Source: Holothuria scabra
Taxonomy: Eukaryota > Echinodermata > Holothuroidea > Aspidochirotida > Holothuriidae
Direction: 5' to 3'
Length of the DNA: 64,000 nucleotides
Assembly (NCBI GenBank): GCA_037179385.1
Contig: CM074181.1
Location: 50,860,394-50,924,393 of the forward strand
This document shows positions 45,693 to 58,142 of the stretch, piece after piece. The position numbers and the translations under genes are program-made. Within the stretch, counting starts at the first letter, position 1, and every line of letters begins with the position of its first letter. The notes below the pieces were generated by a model. That model did not search any database, was not told the origin of the DNA, and worked only from the letters and a program-made list of their open reading frames with translations.

Positions 45693-47285
45693 CAGTGGCG
45701 GAGCTAGGGATTTCGGTCAGTGGGGCGAAAATGGTCTGCAGGGGCGCTTCGAAGGAGTTAATGCCCTGAGTCTTACCACGATCGAAGACACGGCTTTTCA
45801 GACTTTCCTTGATTTTCCGCACCTGGTAGAAGACTACTTCTCCATTTCTCCGCAGCAAGTTTTTCTATTAAAACATGTTTAAATTTTCTATCCATGGGCT
45901 TCCGCAGAAGAAAATTCGGGGGGGGGGGAGGACAAAATTCTTTTAGGGGGAAAAAGTTTCTCGCCACCGTGACTTTGGGGCGGAGTGCAAGAAAATTTTG
46001 GCCCAAAATGCCACTCAGATAGCTGGAAATGGCATTTCTAAAGCCTATTTACCCCATATAAATAAGGAAAGCACTGCGTGAACTGTTAAGAAATGTTGAT
46101 GTTAATTATTTTTCTTCGTATTTTTCTTTATGTTTTCTTCATTTTTTCAGGTTTTTTTTATTTTCCAGGGGAGAGCAAGTTCCTTCCTTGCCCGTACCTG
46201 CGGACGCCCTTGTTTCTATCCCTCTTTCAAACTCTGGTATGACTCGAAGGCGGTCATTATATTTTGTGTTATTGCCAGGTCTCGATTTCAGATTTTAATA
46301 AAATAATGGGCTACTTTGTGAAGATAAAGATTAAACCTGCTTGAGCCAAATAGCAGGCAATCTTACAGGAGGAAAGGTTATGAAAATTTTTTTTGGCATC
46401 TGGAAATCAAGATAAGCACACGAAGAAACTTTAACTGACGTAATTTACATCATGTGACCAATCTAAAATAGCCATTAATTAAGTACATTTCAAGAAATAG
46501 CCAACTGACAAAAGGTCTGCTTTGCTCTCTAGATACCAAATTCATAATAAATGAAAGTAGCCTAAACGTAGGCTTAATATTAGATGCAATTTTCTGGGTT
46601 TTGAGACCACGAAAGTACAGAAATAAGCATTTTCATGGGATTATCGTGCAGTGTCAGAAAGAGCCATTTATCATGAGAATGGTCACTTGAAGAAAAGCAA
46701 AATGGAAACTGCTCATTAAAATTCTTAAACCATTACCACCATGATAACAGTTTTATTTTATTTTAACCTGAATGTTCTCTTCAAATGATTTTGAAAAATG
46801 TTGTGGAAGCTATTTTGGTATCTTTATAAAATTTTTTATTGTCTACGTTGACAATTATCCCCGACAACAAGAAAGCTATCTGTGCTACAATTATTGTTGC
46901 GCCCTTTGCAACATCTTTTATTGGCCGGGAGGGTGAATTTAATGTCAGTCTGTGTATTTCGTAAGCTTATAATCACGCTTGGTGGGGAAACAATTAACTT
47001 AGCACAGCGACAACATTCATTAGTGCGTATAAAGCATGAAGATACGTTTCGGCAAAACCTATCACTCTATTACAGAAGATGACCCTTTTCATAAGAATAA
47101 AGTCGACTAGTACAGTTACTGGTGGCTGTTTGAGCATTTTGTAATCTGGGTCTTAAAACAAAGCTATTAAATTATGTCTTTTGCCAATAATAGTGCAAGA
47201 GGAAAGTATGTTAAAAACTAAAAAGGGCGCCGACAGACGGGGGGGGGGGCGACCGCCCCCTGACCATATGGCAGCTCCGCCACTG
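45693..47285 (+). mobile_element. hAT-like element, CAGTGGCGGAGCT ends
   Basis: The 13-base left end CAGTGGCGGAGCT is repeated exactly, inverted, at 47273-47285. The flanks GCTTTTGA (45685-45692) and GCTTGAGG (47286-47293) share only 5 of 8 positions, so the target duplication is decayed or the two ends belong to different copies. A copy of the shared module (CGGAGTGCAAGAAAATTTTG) is at 45962-46052. No transposase frame. Much of 46230-47180 is AT-rich and featureless. Confidence 0.55.
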
Positions 47286-49339
47286 GCTTGAGGGTTTTTA
47301 GATCTAAATAGGTGACCTCAGTTAAAGAGTTTCCGTGGTGAATTTCAGAGCCTGAAGGACTGAATTTTATTCGTTTTAGCCACTACACTCAAAAGTCGAC
47401 TCTTATACGGAACTTCATTGTTTTGAAAATGAAGAGGAGTCTCAATTTGCGTTTGACATATACTTGTATCGGGTATACCAATATCTTGGTAGTTGGTACC
47501 CGTTCGTATCACCAATTCTACGAATGAATGAAAGGAAGTTGTCTGTGTGAAAAAGTGTTGTTTTGATGTACTAATGTAATGGGGGTAAACGGAGGGGGAT
47601 TGTCCTGGTGGCAGATCCACATACCTGTTCAGTGTTGTGCAATTTTCCTCACAGGTGGATACACAGTTTGTTCACTTTGTACTCGGGTACACCGTACCCG
47701 TATACCGAGGATGTCGTCCAATCACTTGAGTGAAAATTTGGCTTATATTTCTGAATGCAACTGTTTTGACTAAGATCCCTGTAATGGTACAAGTTAAAGT
47801 ATTTTCTACCGGCGCAGGAGAAAAGGGGACTGGATTTTGTTTCGGAGTTGCGTCCTGGGGAGAGGACTATATAAGGGAAGGGGATTCCTCCTTCTTTGAA
47901 AAATGAGTATTCGGAGTCTGACGTTGCGATTAGGTGTAACAAATTGGCTGAATATTAACTAATGATCACTGATGTTTAAACATTTTTAAGGCGTTTTTAC
48001 CCTTGGATGGGAGCATACTTCCGCTCTCACAATTTTAACTGTGGGTTAAAGCCCCCACCCCTTTCTATTCTATGGATCACCTCTATCCAGTAACCACAAG
48101 GTACCGGAAAACGATTCACAAAATTTGATATTAGCCTAATTGTGAAACCACCAGCAATTTTATGCCATACATATTTCTTGAATCCAAAGGTAGCGACATG
48201 GGAATATCTAGAAACAGCTTGGACAAAATTCGTTTCATTCAAAATCCAAAAACTGAACGACTGAAGTTTAATTTCGGGATCTATAGAGACTGGGTATTTG
48301 CATTCATAAGTGACCATGTCAGTCGTCTTACAATTTGTGAAACATGGGAGTCATGTCATTAAGTGTCCTGCAACAGAAGTCACATATTATTTTAAGAAGG
48401 AAATTATGCATGACTCAAGGTAAAAGGCAAATCAGTGTCAAAGTATGCGTGGGGGGAATGACAAACAATCAAGGCATTTACTTTTCTATACATGAATTTT
48501 TCATCCTATCAGATGAAGAATGATGCTTCCGTCCATGCGTCCAACAATTTTGGATAGGAGTTGACTTTTCCAACTGATGCAACTCATTGGATTTTTACAA
48601 TTGATTCAGCTCTCTGATTGACATCAAATTTAAAGGATGCAGAATAACTCACTGTTTCGACTTATACACATTTACAAGAGTCTGATAAGCCCACCACAAT
48701 TTGCTGTATGATTCAGTGACGCTAATAACCTACAAGATCGAAGCGTGACTAGAGGTAAAGGGGTGTATATACCGGTGCTGGATGGGACAAACCAAAATGT
48801 TATCTGTGAAACCGTCCTGGTAGTGTTTTTTAAGCCAGTGTGACCTTGAAAACTCAATTTTTGACAAGAGACAAATTGAAAAATTTGAGGGAAAAATTTA
48901 TTAATCGTCACCCCCATTTTATGTGGGGAATCGTACTGTGTTAGCTTAGGCGTAGGCAAACCCCCTATTTGTTGCCTGTAAAAAAAATAAAACTTTTGCG
49001 GTAATAATTCATTATATTTACTCAATTTGTTGCCCCAAATTGCATCTAACGACTCCTAAAACTTTTTTCGGAGGAGTCACCCCTTTGACTCCTACAGGGA
49101 TGTCACTCCGAGGTAAAGTTAAACCACCTCCATCTCAGAAAGCTTCCTTCGCCAGTGAATTTTAGTAGAAACAAAAGCTATAGAGACACTATAATTATGG
49201 CGTCGCCCAAAGGTTTAGTACACAATGCCGGCGTTTATTACATTTTGCGTGCTTTCAGGAACTTCTTGGCTTCCGTACATCGTATTTCATGATATATAGG
49301 CCATCTGTAAGGTGAACTAGTAGTTACTGCACAATAGGC
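47286..49339. other. no supported gene
   Basis: Several frames of 60-117 codons are present, none recognised. The paired frames on opposite strands at 48027-48362 are shadows of each other. AGTCACCCCTTTGACTCC near 49073 may be part of a small palindromic repeat. Confidence 0.3.
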
Positions 49340-49700
49340 CCACAGTGATATACATGGTACATTACGTCATCCATTGCCGAAGGCTTTACATATAGACCCA
49401 CAATGTTCAACATACAGAGATGGCATTCTAAAGTGAGCAAAATGTATGTGAATCACTACGGGTATATATTTTTGATGGCGCTATATAATTAAGTAGAAAT
49501 TCTGAAAAAGCAGTCTGCTACATACAAACTGACTACATACAATAAACAATTCATTGTGGGGTGATTTTACCATCACTTCAGGATCACCCCAGAATGTCAA
49601 GATGTACTTAAAGCAGATGAACCTCATTGTGGGGTTAACCCCACAATGCAAAATAGCCCCACAGTGTGTTAGTGTACATGCAATCAGCCCCACAATGTAG
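49340..49700. repeat. CCCCACAATG-word repeat with a perfect 24-bp palindrome
   Basis: CCCACARTG or its complement occurs at least six times (near 49341, 49397, 49554, 49625-49648, 49656, 49688). At 49625-49648 two copies form a perfect palindrome: CATTGTGGGGTT and its exact inverse. Likely a small palindromic element; its ends are not resolved. Confidence 0.65.
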
Positions 49701-49712
49701 CCCTGGCCAGAG

Positions 49713-49906
49713 CATACATACATACATACATACATACATACATACATACATACATTCGCCCCCAGCTGCTTTAAGTTCATGAAACACTTTTGTCAACACT
49801 GCTGGTGCCTACATACATACATACATACATACATACATACATACATACATTCGCCCCCAGCTGCTTTAAGTTCATCAAACACTTTTGTCAACACTGCTGG
49901 TATCTC
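49713..49906 (+). repeat. (CATA)n microsatellite in a tandem duplication
   Basis: Two units of about 95 bp follow one another. Each has a (CATA)n run of about 40 bp and then ATTCGCCCCCAGCTGCTTTA with the same next 40 bases; the second copy differs at only one or two positions. Very recent duplication, or an assembly doubling at a microsatellite. Confidence 0.9.
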
Positions 49907-52483
49907 CTACTAGTAAACGCTCTGTCTGAATATGACAACGATAACGGCCACATAGTAACCTGGTAATCCTAATAAAGCCTTTAAAATTCAAAGGTACTTT
50001 AGTCTTGCAAGCAGCTGGTTCGTAAAGGATCCCCTTTCATCTATTCTTAGAAATCATCTAAATAGCTAAATCCAATTAAGCCAAATGTTAACTATAAGCA
50101 GTTCTTTGCTAGTCCACCCCCCCCTCCCCTCCAGTCACCACCACCCCACTACATAACTGAATGAAGTGTCAGGATCATTCAGCCGCTTAGCAATGGGTTT
50201 TCAAAGCAGCCGAGGGTCCAGGGGCTGCCGAACAGCCCCGAATTGGTGCGATCACTTCACCATTTACCTCTCATATAGAGATTGGAACGGACTCCGGTGA
50301 ATAAGTTCCCTGGCCACTTATGTTCTTGTAGTTTATTATCTTCTTCGTTTAGGAGCTCTATTTGTTTGATTATGCCAGATAAGCAAACAAGCCAATTTTA
50401 GGTAGCAAAGACTGTAAATCCTTCCTTAAGCTTTTTTGGGCCATAATCCGTAGAGGCCGCATAACCTAGAAGGTAACAGCAGCTGCGTTTATGTCTAAAT
50501 AGTCTAAAGTGTTTATCAAACTTATTTGACATCCTCGAAAATAGCAGTGTTGACAAAGTGTTTAGGGGAATTGATTAGGAATATTTTAGGTCCATTCCAG
50601 CGATTAATCAGCTAAAATGACCCAAAACAACAGCTTCTTAATGAAGTGTTATTGTCGTGTAATATGAAAAGATGTTTCAAAATCGCTTTCGGAACCTATT
50701 TTGAAAATATTTTTAGAACCAGAAACGCAAACAACGACCCTCGCCAAAAATGTCAGTTCATTGATAATACAACGGTGCAAAGCATAGTGGGTATCTGAAT
50801 AAACGTAAGGGATACTAAAGCTGTCCATACAAGTCTTTTTGTTATTTGAATGTTATTATTTTGAAGTCAATAAGTAATGCTGTGAATTTGTGTTACAAAT
50901 GTTTGCTTAATAGTGTTGATCCTATCTACAAAATATACAAGTGGGAAAGGCAAGCCTCCAGCGTCGCCAGTTTTATTGTTGTCTGTTTTTAGAAAGTGTT
51001 TTTACCATGTAGATATTTGACAAATTAGGTATAAACTGCAAATGTAGGTGCCAGAGTGATGAAGAAATGAGTGGGTACACTTTGTGCGTAAGTGTTTTTG
51101 CTTTTAAGGTTTGACTGTTACAGGGGTCTGCAAATGCAATTCTGAAGTACGCGAGGTAAACATCAAGCGGTCTGCTATGCTGAAGAAATACAGACCACAG
51201 CTCCCACATTGAACGTTGGGAAGCTGACCTCGGGGTTACCGAAATATATTAAGATCTGATGACGTTAAACAAGATCTGAATGGAGCCGCTTGTGGAAATG
51301 AACTCTTGGTAAAAAGAATGACTTATTCATTCTGTTTACTTCCAGTTACGATCAAGAAAACTATGATGCTTACCAGACTAAATTAGCAAGCTACCATATA
51401 AAAAATTGTGGGCCAAAAGACCCAAGAACATCGGGAGGTCTTGGTCACCCTTTCTGAAAGTTAGGCGAATGGTCATAAATCTGTCCCGAAATTTGCCTGA
51501 AGCTGTCAACAGTTACCGCAAACGCACTGTATGACAGGAAATATACTTCCTCACATAGGTTCGTTGATAAATTATTCCAATATTCCTGAAGACGGTTATT
51601 CCTGCTTTGTTTATGCTAAGATTTTATTTTCAGTACCCATGCAGTTAGTCAGCCATCTTGAAATAATGCAATGCATGATGGTAGCTGGCGTGGAGCACTG
51701 CGGTACAAGATCCAACACAATGCCATGCTTTGGGTTTGCACATACGTAAAGTGATGCGAAAGAAGGTACACATACTGCATAAATAAGCAGAACAAAGACA
51801 CCAGGCTTCCGTATAACATTTTTAGTGAAGATAGAAAGGAAACAAGAAAGGTACCGCTTTATTTTGGAAATATTATTTGTACTTTCAAATGACATTTCAA
51901 CATATTTTCACCTTGAAGACGGCAAATGTGCAGTTTTAAACTTTGCAAATGAGCTCTCACTTTCTTTTGAAAATTTAGCTTTCTATTTTTCTTCAATTGG
52001 AAAAATACTCAATTACCTAACACTTTGAATGGGAATTATAGACATTTTTAGCGGGTGTCTGTTTTCGCTCTGCGTAAGCTGGCTCCAGCACGGTCCCCCA
52101 AGATGCATTTCACCGAGAGTGCCTAGGATGTAAAGATTGGACAATAACAGTCACAAATAAGAGGTCTGCTTCCCAGCTAGCTGTTAAGGCCGACAAAATG
52201 CCTTCAAAAGTCCTTTCCAAGATACTTGTGTCAGTGGTGAAGGAAGATAATTCAACATGTGAGACAAAAAATGTTAAGAAGCCTAGGTAGATGGTTATCC
52301 TTCCACTAAATGAAAATCTTTTGCCAAATTGACTGGTTTGATAACCAAAATTGCTTGTTTCTTTATATTGTTGGACCAAGCAACCATTGTTTTGTACGTA
52401 CGTGCTTGAGTACGAGTGGCTCCTGCCGATGGATTTTCGCCGCTGACACGTTAGTCTGCTTTGTGCACATCCCACTACCTAAG
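49907..52483. other. no supported gene
   Basis: No gene, RNA or transposon end is recognised over 2.6 kb. Frames of up to 121 codons on the minus strand (52110-52475) are not known proteins. Confidence 0.3.
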
Positions 52484-52745
52484 GACCGCGTGTTTGGTCT
52501 AGCGGTTAGAGCATCCGCCTTTCACGCGAAAAGCCCGGGTTCGTTTCCCAGGTGGAGTCATAGCTAAGACTAAAAATGGAACCTACTGCCGTTGTGCGTG
52601 ATGCTCCACATGAGTAATGGAGTAGGGAAAACATATCAATAACCAATAAGCCAAAGGTCGTGACAATCGTGGTAATAGGTTGGAAAATAACTGACTGACT
52701 GAGACTAACTGACTGACAGACTGACCGACTGACTAACTAACTAAG
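52484..52745 (+). mobile_element. tRNA-Glu-derived SINE, with head
   Basis: The head folds like a tRNA. Box A is TGGTCTAGCGG (52495-52505) and box B is GGTTCGTTTCC (52538-52548). The anticodon stem is TCCGC/GCGAA around the loop CTTTCAC, giving anticodon TTC (Glu). Stem mismatches and a poor acceptor pairing make an active tRNA unlikely. The body runs through CTACTGCCGTTGTGCGTGAT and GGAGTAGGGAAAACA, then to a (CTGA)n/(CTAA)n tail at 52690-52742. The same body is at 39466-39640, and a tail end is at 62938-62990. Confidence 0.8.
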
Positions 52746-53037
52746 ATATTAGGTTTCATGAAGATTGAGGAAGCGCAAGGAATGTAAACTAATTTTTACT
52801 TAGGTTCAAATTTGATTGACATGGTTTTGATTTATTTATTGCTTCCAATGATATTTTAGGGGCGAATTTTAAATGGGTTGCCATACGAACCAAAGCTTCT
52901 GCCACCATAGGCAAAATTATAAATTAGCCTTTTTCGTGGTTTGATGGGGACATGTCTATCCCGTTAAAAGGTATGCCGTATGCCTACCTGATATAGTGTA
53001 GGATTTTCCTGTTATCCAAAGATCATTTGCCCCTTTT
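52746..53037. other. no supported feature
   Basis: Short stretch between the SINE tail and the hairpin. Confidence 0.4.
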
Positions 53038-53073
53038 TAGTTGCGGTGCCTGCCACGCAGGCAGCCGCAACTA
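53038..53073. repeat. strong hairpin TAGTTGCGG...CCGCAACTA
   Basis: TAGTTGCGG-TGCCTGC, loop CAC, GCAGGCA-G-CCGCAACTA: a 16-bp stem with a single bulged G. It could be a transposon terminus, a regulatory RNA stem or a cruciform site; nothing nearby decides. Confidence 0.75.
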
Positions 53074-53113
53074 TAGCAGTCGCCACAGGAGTCGAAAATT
53101 AGGAATTACCGCT

Positions 53114-53268
53114 AACTCCTCCGAGACGGGCGGTTCCATGGGTATGTGATGTTGTGTTAGTTGTGGGGAATGTTGTTTTACAATGTATATCATTTATTGA
53201 AGGTCGTTAACCTTTGGTAAGGGTGTTAAAATGGTTAATTTTGATTAAAAATTCGCGTGGGCGGTGTC
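53114..53268 (+). repeat. direct repeat, copy 1
   Basis: From CTCCTCC to CGCGTGGGCGGTGTC this segment matches 63848-64000 along its whole length with moderate divergence, including GGGAATGTTGTTTT in the middle. What lies right of copy 2 is outside the window. Confidence 0.75.
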
Positions 53269-55839
53269 TATTTTTAGAACAAGGACCACAGAGGTGTGTT
53301 ATCAAGAACTGATTTGTTATTGGTTGACAATGTGTTTTGCATGGGGTTCAAGGAAGTAATCCTAACAGTAACGTTGTACGTAAATGGTAGGTAGTATACG
53401 TACGCGTTTCGTGTATTTGCGGAATTGGAGATTTGGAATATGTCATCGGTAGTAAGGTGCTTCTATGTAATATATGTTCTATAGTGCAAAAGGAATACAG
53501 GACTGAGTCGTATTGTGTATGTAGTAGTGTATGGGTCGAGTTATATTGTGCTTTCACTGTGCTGGATGGAACTTGGTGCGATAAAATGTGATAACACTGG
53601 TCTAACACTGGTTATCACTGTTGGTCTAAAGAAGTGACGCAAGGATAGGTTAGTTTTTTTGGTTAAGTATTAAAGAAAGTGGGGGGGGGGGGGTCAACGA
53701 AAATTAGTAGAGTTTTGTTTCTGATTCGGTACGGTGTGGGGTGTAAGTTTATCGTAAGGTTTAGGCCGGCCAAGCCTAACGTTAGGCTTAGTTATACCGT
53801 GCCATGTTTCGGTAAGTGTGGTAGTAGGAACAATGATACTTAGTGTTGTTATGTAGGCTAGTACTTAGTATGAAATAGAAACATGCCATAAGTAGGCCTA
53901 GTAGGTAATAAGAAGAAGAAGTAGTAGGCCTAGTAATGAGTTATCGGAGTAGGCCTATATTTCCCAGGATTTACCAAATAATAGGCCTATATTGATTTGT
54001 TTTCATGTGGAGACAGGCATAGGCCTAGGCTAGGCTATTTAATGTTAATACTGTAGACCTAAGTTGTTAAAGGCTAGTGTAAGGACCACAGCCTGGTCAC
54101 CTTCCTTGGTCACTTGCAATTTTATTACCTTGTTTGTGTCAGGGAGCAAGAGTATGATAGCTACTCTTGTCCTTGTACATACTGCATCTGTTCCTCTTAT
54201 GTGTCACCACATAGTAACTTCTCAATTTTTTGTTTTGTTTTTGTGTAACCTTGTTTTTATGATGTGTATCCTGCCTCTATCCTGAGCTCATGTTCTCCAC
54301 ATGGGTCCTGGAGGGTAGACAATTTTTATGACATGTAAATGAGGTCCAATTGGGCGGGCTTTTTAACTGTTTCGATTGGTTCAGGGTGCCATCCTTGGTA
54401 GCTAGGGCTAGGAATAGCCAATGGTTGCAATTTTAAGAGTCACATGACTTGACCAGAGATTGAGAGTTTCCCTCATGGTTTTAGGAGAAGGGGAGAGAGA
54501 CTTGAGCTTTGATACTGAGAGGTTGCAAGCAAAATGGGAGCTCTTTCAATTCTCCAATAATTTTATACTATATTGACCGGTACTGTGGAAACTTTGCTAT
54601 GGCTTCAAAGGAGGAAATATTTAAAGTTTTTATCGGTGATACAGTTTAGTGACTTTGTACCTCGCATCCATGGTGTAACTCTGTAAATATAATTCATCTT
54701 TCCATTTAGACTGGAAAGACGTCTTTGTCAAAAGTTAGTATGTGAGCTACTGTACCTATAGCCTCTTAAAAGAGATTTGACTATTTTCTCTTGAAATGGA
54801 ACCACCTTAAGGAATGATCTGTATGTTTTAAATCTTGTTGTCAACCTTTGCATATACCTGGGTCTTGTCTGGCACCATTTAAGACAGACAGAAGCTATAG
54901 AAATATTTTTTTGTGCAACTCCATTATTTATATTATTGCCTTGTTGTACTGAACTGGAAAAGAACTGGAATATTTCTTTTATCTTAATATGGACACTGAG
55001 GATATGTCATTGGTGCATGATACTTCATTACAAAATTTATTCATGTTAGTTAACCTCTGACTTGAGATTGAACGTAGAAATAATATCCAGTACGAGAGAC
55101 TGTATCCAGTGAACCTCTTTTGCACCAGAGTTACCGATATATTTTGATCCTGTGTTCCTTATGTGAGACTTTTCCTGGACAATACCAGAAATCACACTGT
55201 GAAGGAGTGTGATTTCATTTTGTAATTTTTGTATGCTGGATACCTGACTGAGTGACATCAGACGTCCGATGCTTAGCGGATGCTGTGGCCCGTACCCCTA
55301 CCCAAGGAACCACTAGATGTCAGATGTCGCCAACGTACAGATAAGATATTTCTTTTTTTTTGTGCGCACACTAGGCCTATGTTGTACTAATTATTTCTCT
55401 TAAATTAAGAGTCATTTGGCTATTTGACATCAGTCACATGTTTTGTAGATCTTACATTTGATAGCACAATGTTTTGAGGCATATATTGCTCTATGCTTAT
55501 CCAGGTTGTCATGTGAGTTCATATCGTACATCAGTTTTCTGTAAATATATTTTCGTTTATACTCTAGTTGCCAGTGTTATCAATTTTCTTGAAACTCAGC
55601 AGTGTAATTCCTCCTTGTCTAGCATGGTCTTGGGTCTTCATACTCAACGACCATGGGAGCCCACTAAATAAACTTGTCATCTAGCAGGTTTGACAAGAAC
55701 CCTAGGATCCCTGCATGCTGGACACCAAACATCACATCCAGTAGGCTATGTGGGGGATCCTCTTACACTAGCCCTAACGATAGGCTAATATTAATAAAGA
55801 AATGAGTTACCATTTAGCTTTGCCTAACTTAGGCCTGGG
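53269..55839. other. no supported gene; TAGGCCTA-rich
   Basis: TAGGCCTA or GTAGGCCTAG occurs repeatedly at 53890-54030, with GAAGAAGAAGTAGTA-type runs. No coding sequence recognised. Frames at 54064-54285 and 55474-55671 are not known proteins. Confidence 0.35.
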
Positions 55840-56033
55840 TATAAGCTTAGATTTGGTGTTAAGTACTGATGAGAATCTGGTCAGAAATTTGAGGAGTGGT
55901 GGTAAGGTTGGATGTAGTGACCTGGAATATTAGTTTTGACATTTGTTGTTTCAGTAAACCTCCAAGTAGTGACAAAACTGTTCTTGACTTCAGTAAAGCT
56001 AATTTTAGTCATGCAAAAGAGGAGCTTAGCATC
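55840..56033 (+). pseudogene. CR1 LINE piece A: endonuclease end and linker
   Basis: The frame LDLVLSTDENLVRNLRSGG then KVGCSD is the last part of an APE-type endonuclease (the conserved SDH motif is changed to SDL). After a stop or shift near 55930 the linker reads FDICCFSKPPSSDKTVLDFS and KANFSHAKEELS. It then runs into the GAA-type tail of the inserted minus-strand LINE. Confidence 0.65.
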
Positions 56034-56108
56034 TTCTTCTTCTTCTTCTTCAAAACGGTGAGACATCCAAAAGGACAATTTTACACCTCGTACATGCCGT
56101 GTGATCAG

Positions 56109-56493
56109 TCAGGCCCTCGAAGAGTTCATAATGAAATCCACCGGCTTTGGGTGACTTGTGGCCCCCGCAATAAGACTCTCTGGGAGGTTATTCCAATCTC
56201 GAGTAGTATTAGGGACAAAACTGTACTTAAAACAATAAGTCCTAGCGGAGGGGAGGGGGGCGAAAGTGCAAAGCATGCATGTTACGAGAACCACGAGTAG
56301 GTTTACAAAGATTAGACAGGGGGATGTTAGCTTGGCCATAAATACCTTTGGCAAAAATTATGAGTCTGCAACGTCTGCGGCGGTCAGACAACGTATGTAG
56401 ACCTAGATCTTTGAGGATTGCGGTCATAGAGCCAACTTCACGGGAGTACTCGCCGGATATAAACCTAGCAGATCTTTTTTTACTCCCTCCAAT
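56109..56493 (-). pseudogene. C-terminal remainder of the minus-strand LINE protein
   Basis: Beyond the stop at 56494 the same frame reads SKKRSARFISGEYSREVGSM and DLGLHTLSDRRRRCRL. It then stops at a poly-C stretch near 56245; the next frame continues with YCFKYSFVPNTTRDWNNLPE. These match the conserved end of LINE ORF2 (basic ARF segment, then a SF-P-T--WN-LP segment). One nonsense change and one frameshift separate it from the main frame. Confidence 0.75.
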
Positions 56494-57575
56494 CTATCTT
56501 GGAGTGAAATCTGATGTATCATCCCAGACGGAACAAGCATACTCCAACAAGGGCCTTAGTAAACCTTTATAGGCCGCCAATTTAACATCTTTGGAACAAA
56601 ATGAGAGGTTCCTGCGTAATAGGCCTAAGATCTTATTTCCCTTATTACAAACAAGTTGGATATGTTTGCCCCAGCTGAGATTCTTAGTGATAGTCACCCC
56701 CAGATACTTAATTGAATCAACCCTTGTCAGATTGGCCCCATTAAGAGTATAATTATAGGTTATTGGGTTACGCTTCCTAGTAACAGACATAACATTACAC
56801 TTAGCCTGGTGGAGTCTCATACCCCAAGTTTTGGCCCACTGGCCCAAGTTTTTAATGTCCTTCTGTAACTCCCTGCAGTCACTGGGATTATTGATGACCC
56901 TATAGCAAACACAGTCATCAGCAAACAACCTAACTTCAGAAGAAGCAGCACTAACAATATCATTAATATAAGACAAGAAAAGTACTGGTCCCAGGACAGA
57001 CCCTTGAGGAACACCGGAAAGGACTGGAGCAGAAGCAGAACTAGTACCATTAACAACAACTGATTGTGAACGGTCATTAAGAAAGTTATCAATCCAATTT
57101 ATGACTTGCCTAGACACCCCCAAGGAGAATAACTTCGTCTTAAGTAGTTCATGAGGAACTGTATCAAAAGCCTTCTCAAAGTCCAGGATGAAGACATAAT
57201 CTTGTTTATTTTTATCTAAGGCGGAGGTCCAATCGTCCACAACAGACAGTAACTGTGTATCACAACTATGATTTTTTCTAAACGCATGCTGTTTAGAGGA
57301 AAGGCTGTTATTCGCTTGATAGTGATCCATCATATTTGAGCTGATAATATGCTCAAGTAGCTTACAACATATACAAGTAAGAGAGACAGGGCGATAGTAG
57401 GATGGGAGAGAGCTATCGTTCTTCTTAAATATAGGACAGATATTTGCCTTTTTCCAGTCCTTGGGGACTTGACCACTGTTGATTGATTGCTGGAAAAGAT
57501 GACTGATAATTGGAGCAAGGTCAGTAGCAAGCTCTTTAAGAACCCATGTACATACTGTAGATTGGGTTGCACATT
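56494..57575 (-). CDS. LINE reverse transcriptase, frame open over about 360 codons
   Basis: The frame is open from the 5' truncation point, well before the first methionine at 57333. In order it shows DWKKANICPIFKK and YRPVSLTC (fingers), FILDFEKAFDTVP (motif A), GVPQGSVLGP (motif B region), FADDC (catalytic pair intact), SIKYLGVTITKNLSW, and LLRPLLEYACSVWD of the C-terminal part. It belongs to the Jockey/CR1/L2 group but is a different family from the plus-strand CR1 and from the LINE at 27.4 kb. An in-frame stop at 56494 ends the frame. Homology goes on past it (KKRSARF, then RDWNNLPESL after a frameshift in a C-rich run near 56245), to about 56109. Hence recently inserted but now inactive. 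Confidence 0.85.
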
Positions 57576-57579
57576 TGTC

Positions 57580-58139
57580 TCATTTAGGTCCTGCTGAAGC
57601 TTGGAAGTTTTTCAGCAGTACTGTTTCTGATATTACAAAGTTATGTATACCACTCAAGAAGGCTCGGGTGAAAAGTAGGCCTACAGTATTTGGATTTCTA
57701 GGGAGGTACTCAGGGCGACTAGGAAGAAACGTAAGTGTTGGCGACGTTATAAGGCCAGCAAGGATTCTGATGACTTAAGTGCCTACAAGAGTCAAGAGGT
57801 CTTAGTTAAAAATTTGGTTAAGGACACTAAAGCTAGGTTTGGAAAAAAGTTGGCCAGTGAGGTGACTATTAACCCAAAATCTTTCCATGCCTATGTTAGG
57901 TCTAAGCAGCATGCATATTAAGGAGGGGGTTGGGCCACTTCATGATGTGAATGGTTCATTAGTTAGTGATCATCAGGATATGGCTAATTTGTTAAATGAT
58001 TATTTTGTATAGATCTGTTTTTACCAAGGAGTCATCTGTCATGGGGATTTGTAGGGGTTCTGATATCCCTTCTTCCATGAGTGACATTGTGTTCTCTGAG
58101 GAGCTGGTTCTGAAAAAAACTAAAGAGTTTGAAGACAAG
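57580..58139 (+). pseudogene. CR1 LINE piece B: linker before the reverse transcriptase
   Basis: The frame HLGPAEAWKFFSSTVSDITK then LCIPLKKARVKSRP is the W--F---------IP-KK segment that precedes LINE reverse transcriptases. Later segments GVGPLHDVNGSLVSDHQDMA and NLLNDYFV, then FTKESS-like and SMSDIVFSEELVLKK in other frames, continue the order. At least three frame breaks are present (near 57715, 57915 and 58010). Confidence 0.75.
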
Positions 58140-58142
58140 TAA

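Larger units (their letters stand above)
56033..57578 (-). mobile_element. 5'-truncated LINE inserted head-to-head into the CR1 LINE
   Basis: On the minus strand it begins abruptly at about 57578 within the reverse transcriptase N-terminal region. It ends at 56033 with a 3' UTR and a (GAA)n tail (56033-56053, read as TTC on the plus strand). The 5' truncation and the simple-repeat tail fit target-primed reverse transcription. Because it divides pieces A and B of the plus-strand CR1 element, it is the younger of the two. A target duplication was not found. Confidence 0.85.

Noticed and set aside
48027..48362. Overlapping frames on both strands of 96 and 66 codons
   Set aside because: Neither resembles a known protein and no codon bias or splice context supports them.
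52484..52558. Functional tRNA-Glu gene
   Set aside because: Anticodon and boxes are good, but stems have mismatches and it is joined to a SINE body with a repeated tail, so it is called a SINE head.
55896..56300. 134-codon plus-strand frame
   Set aside because: It starts in CR1 piece A and runs through the TTC tail into antisense of the inserted LINE; a chimera, not a gene.
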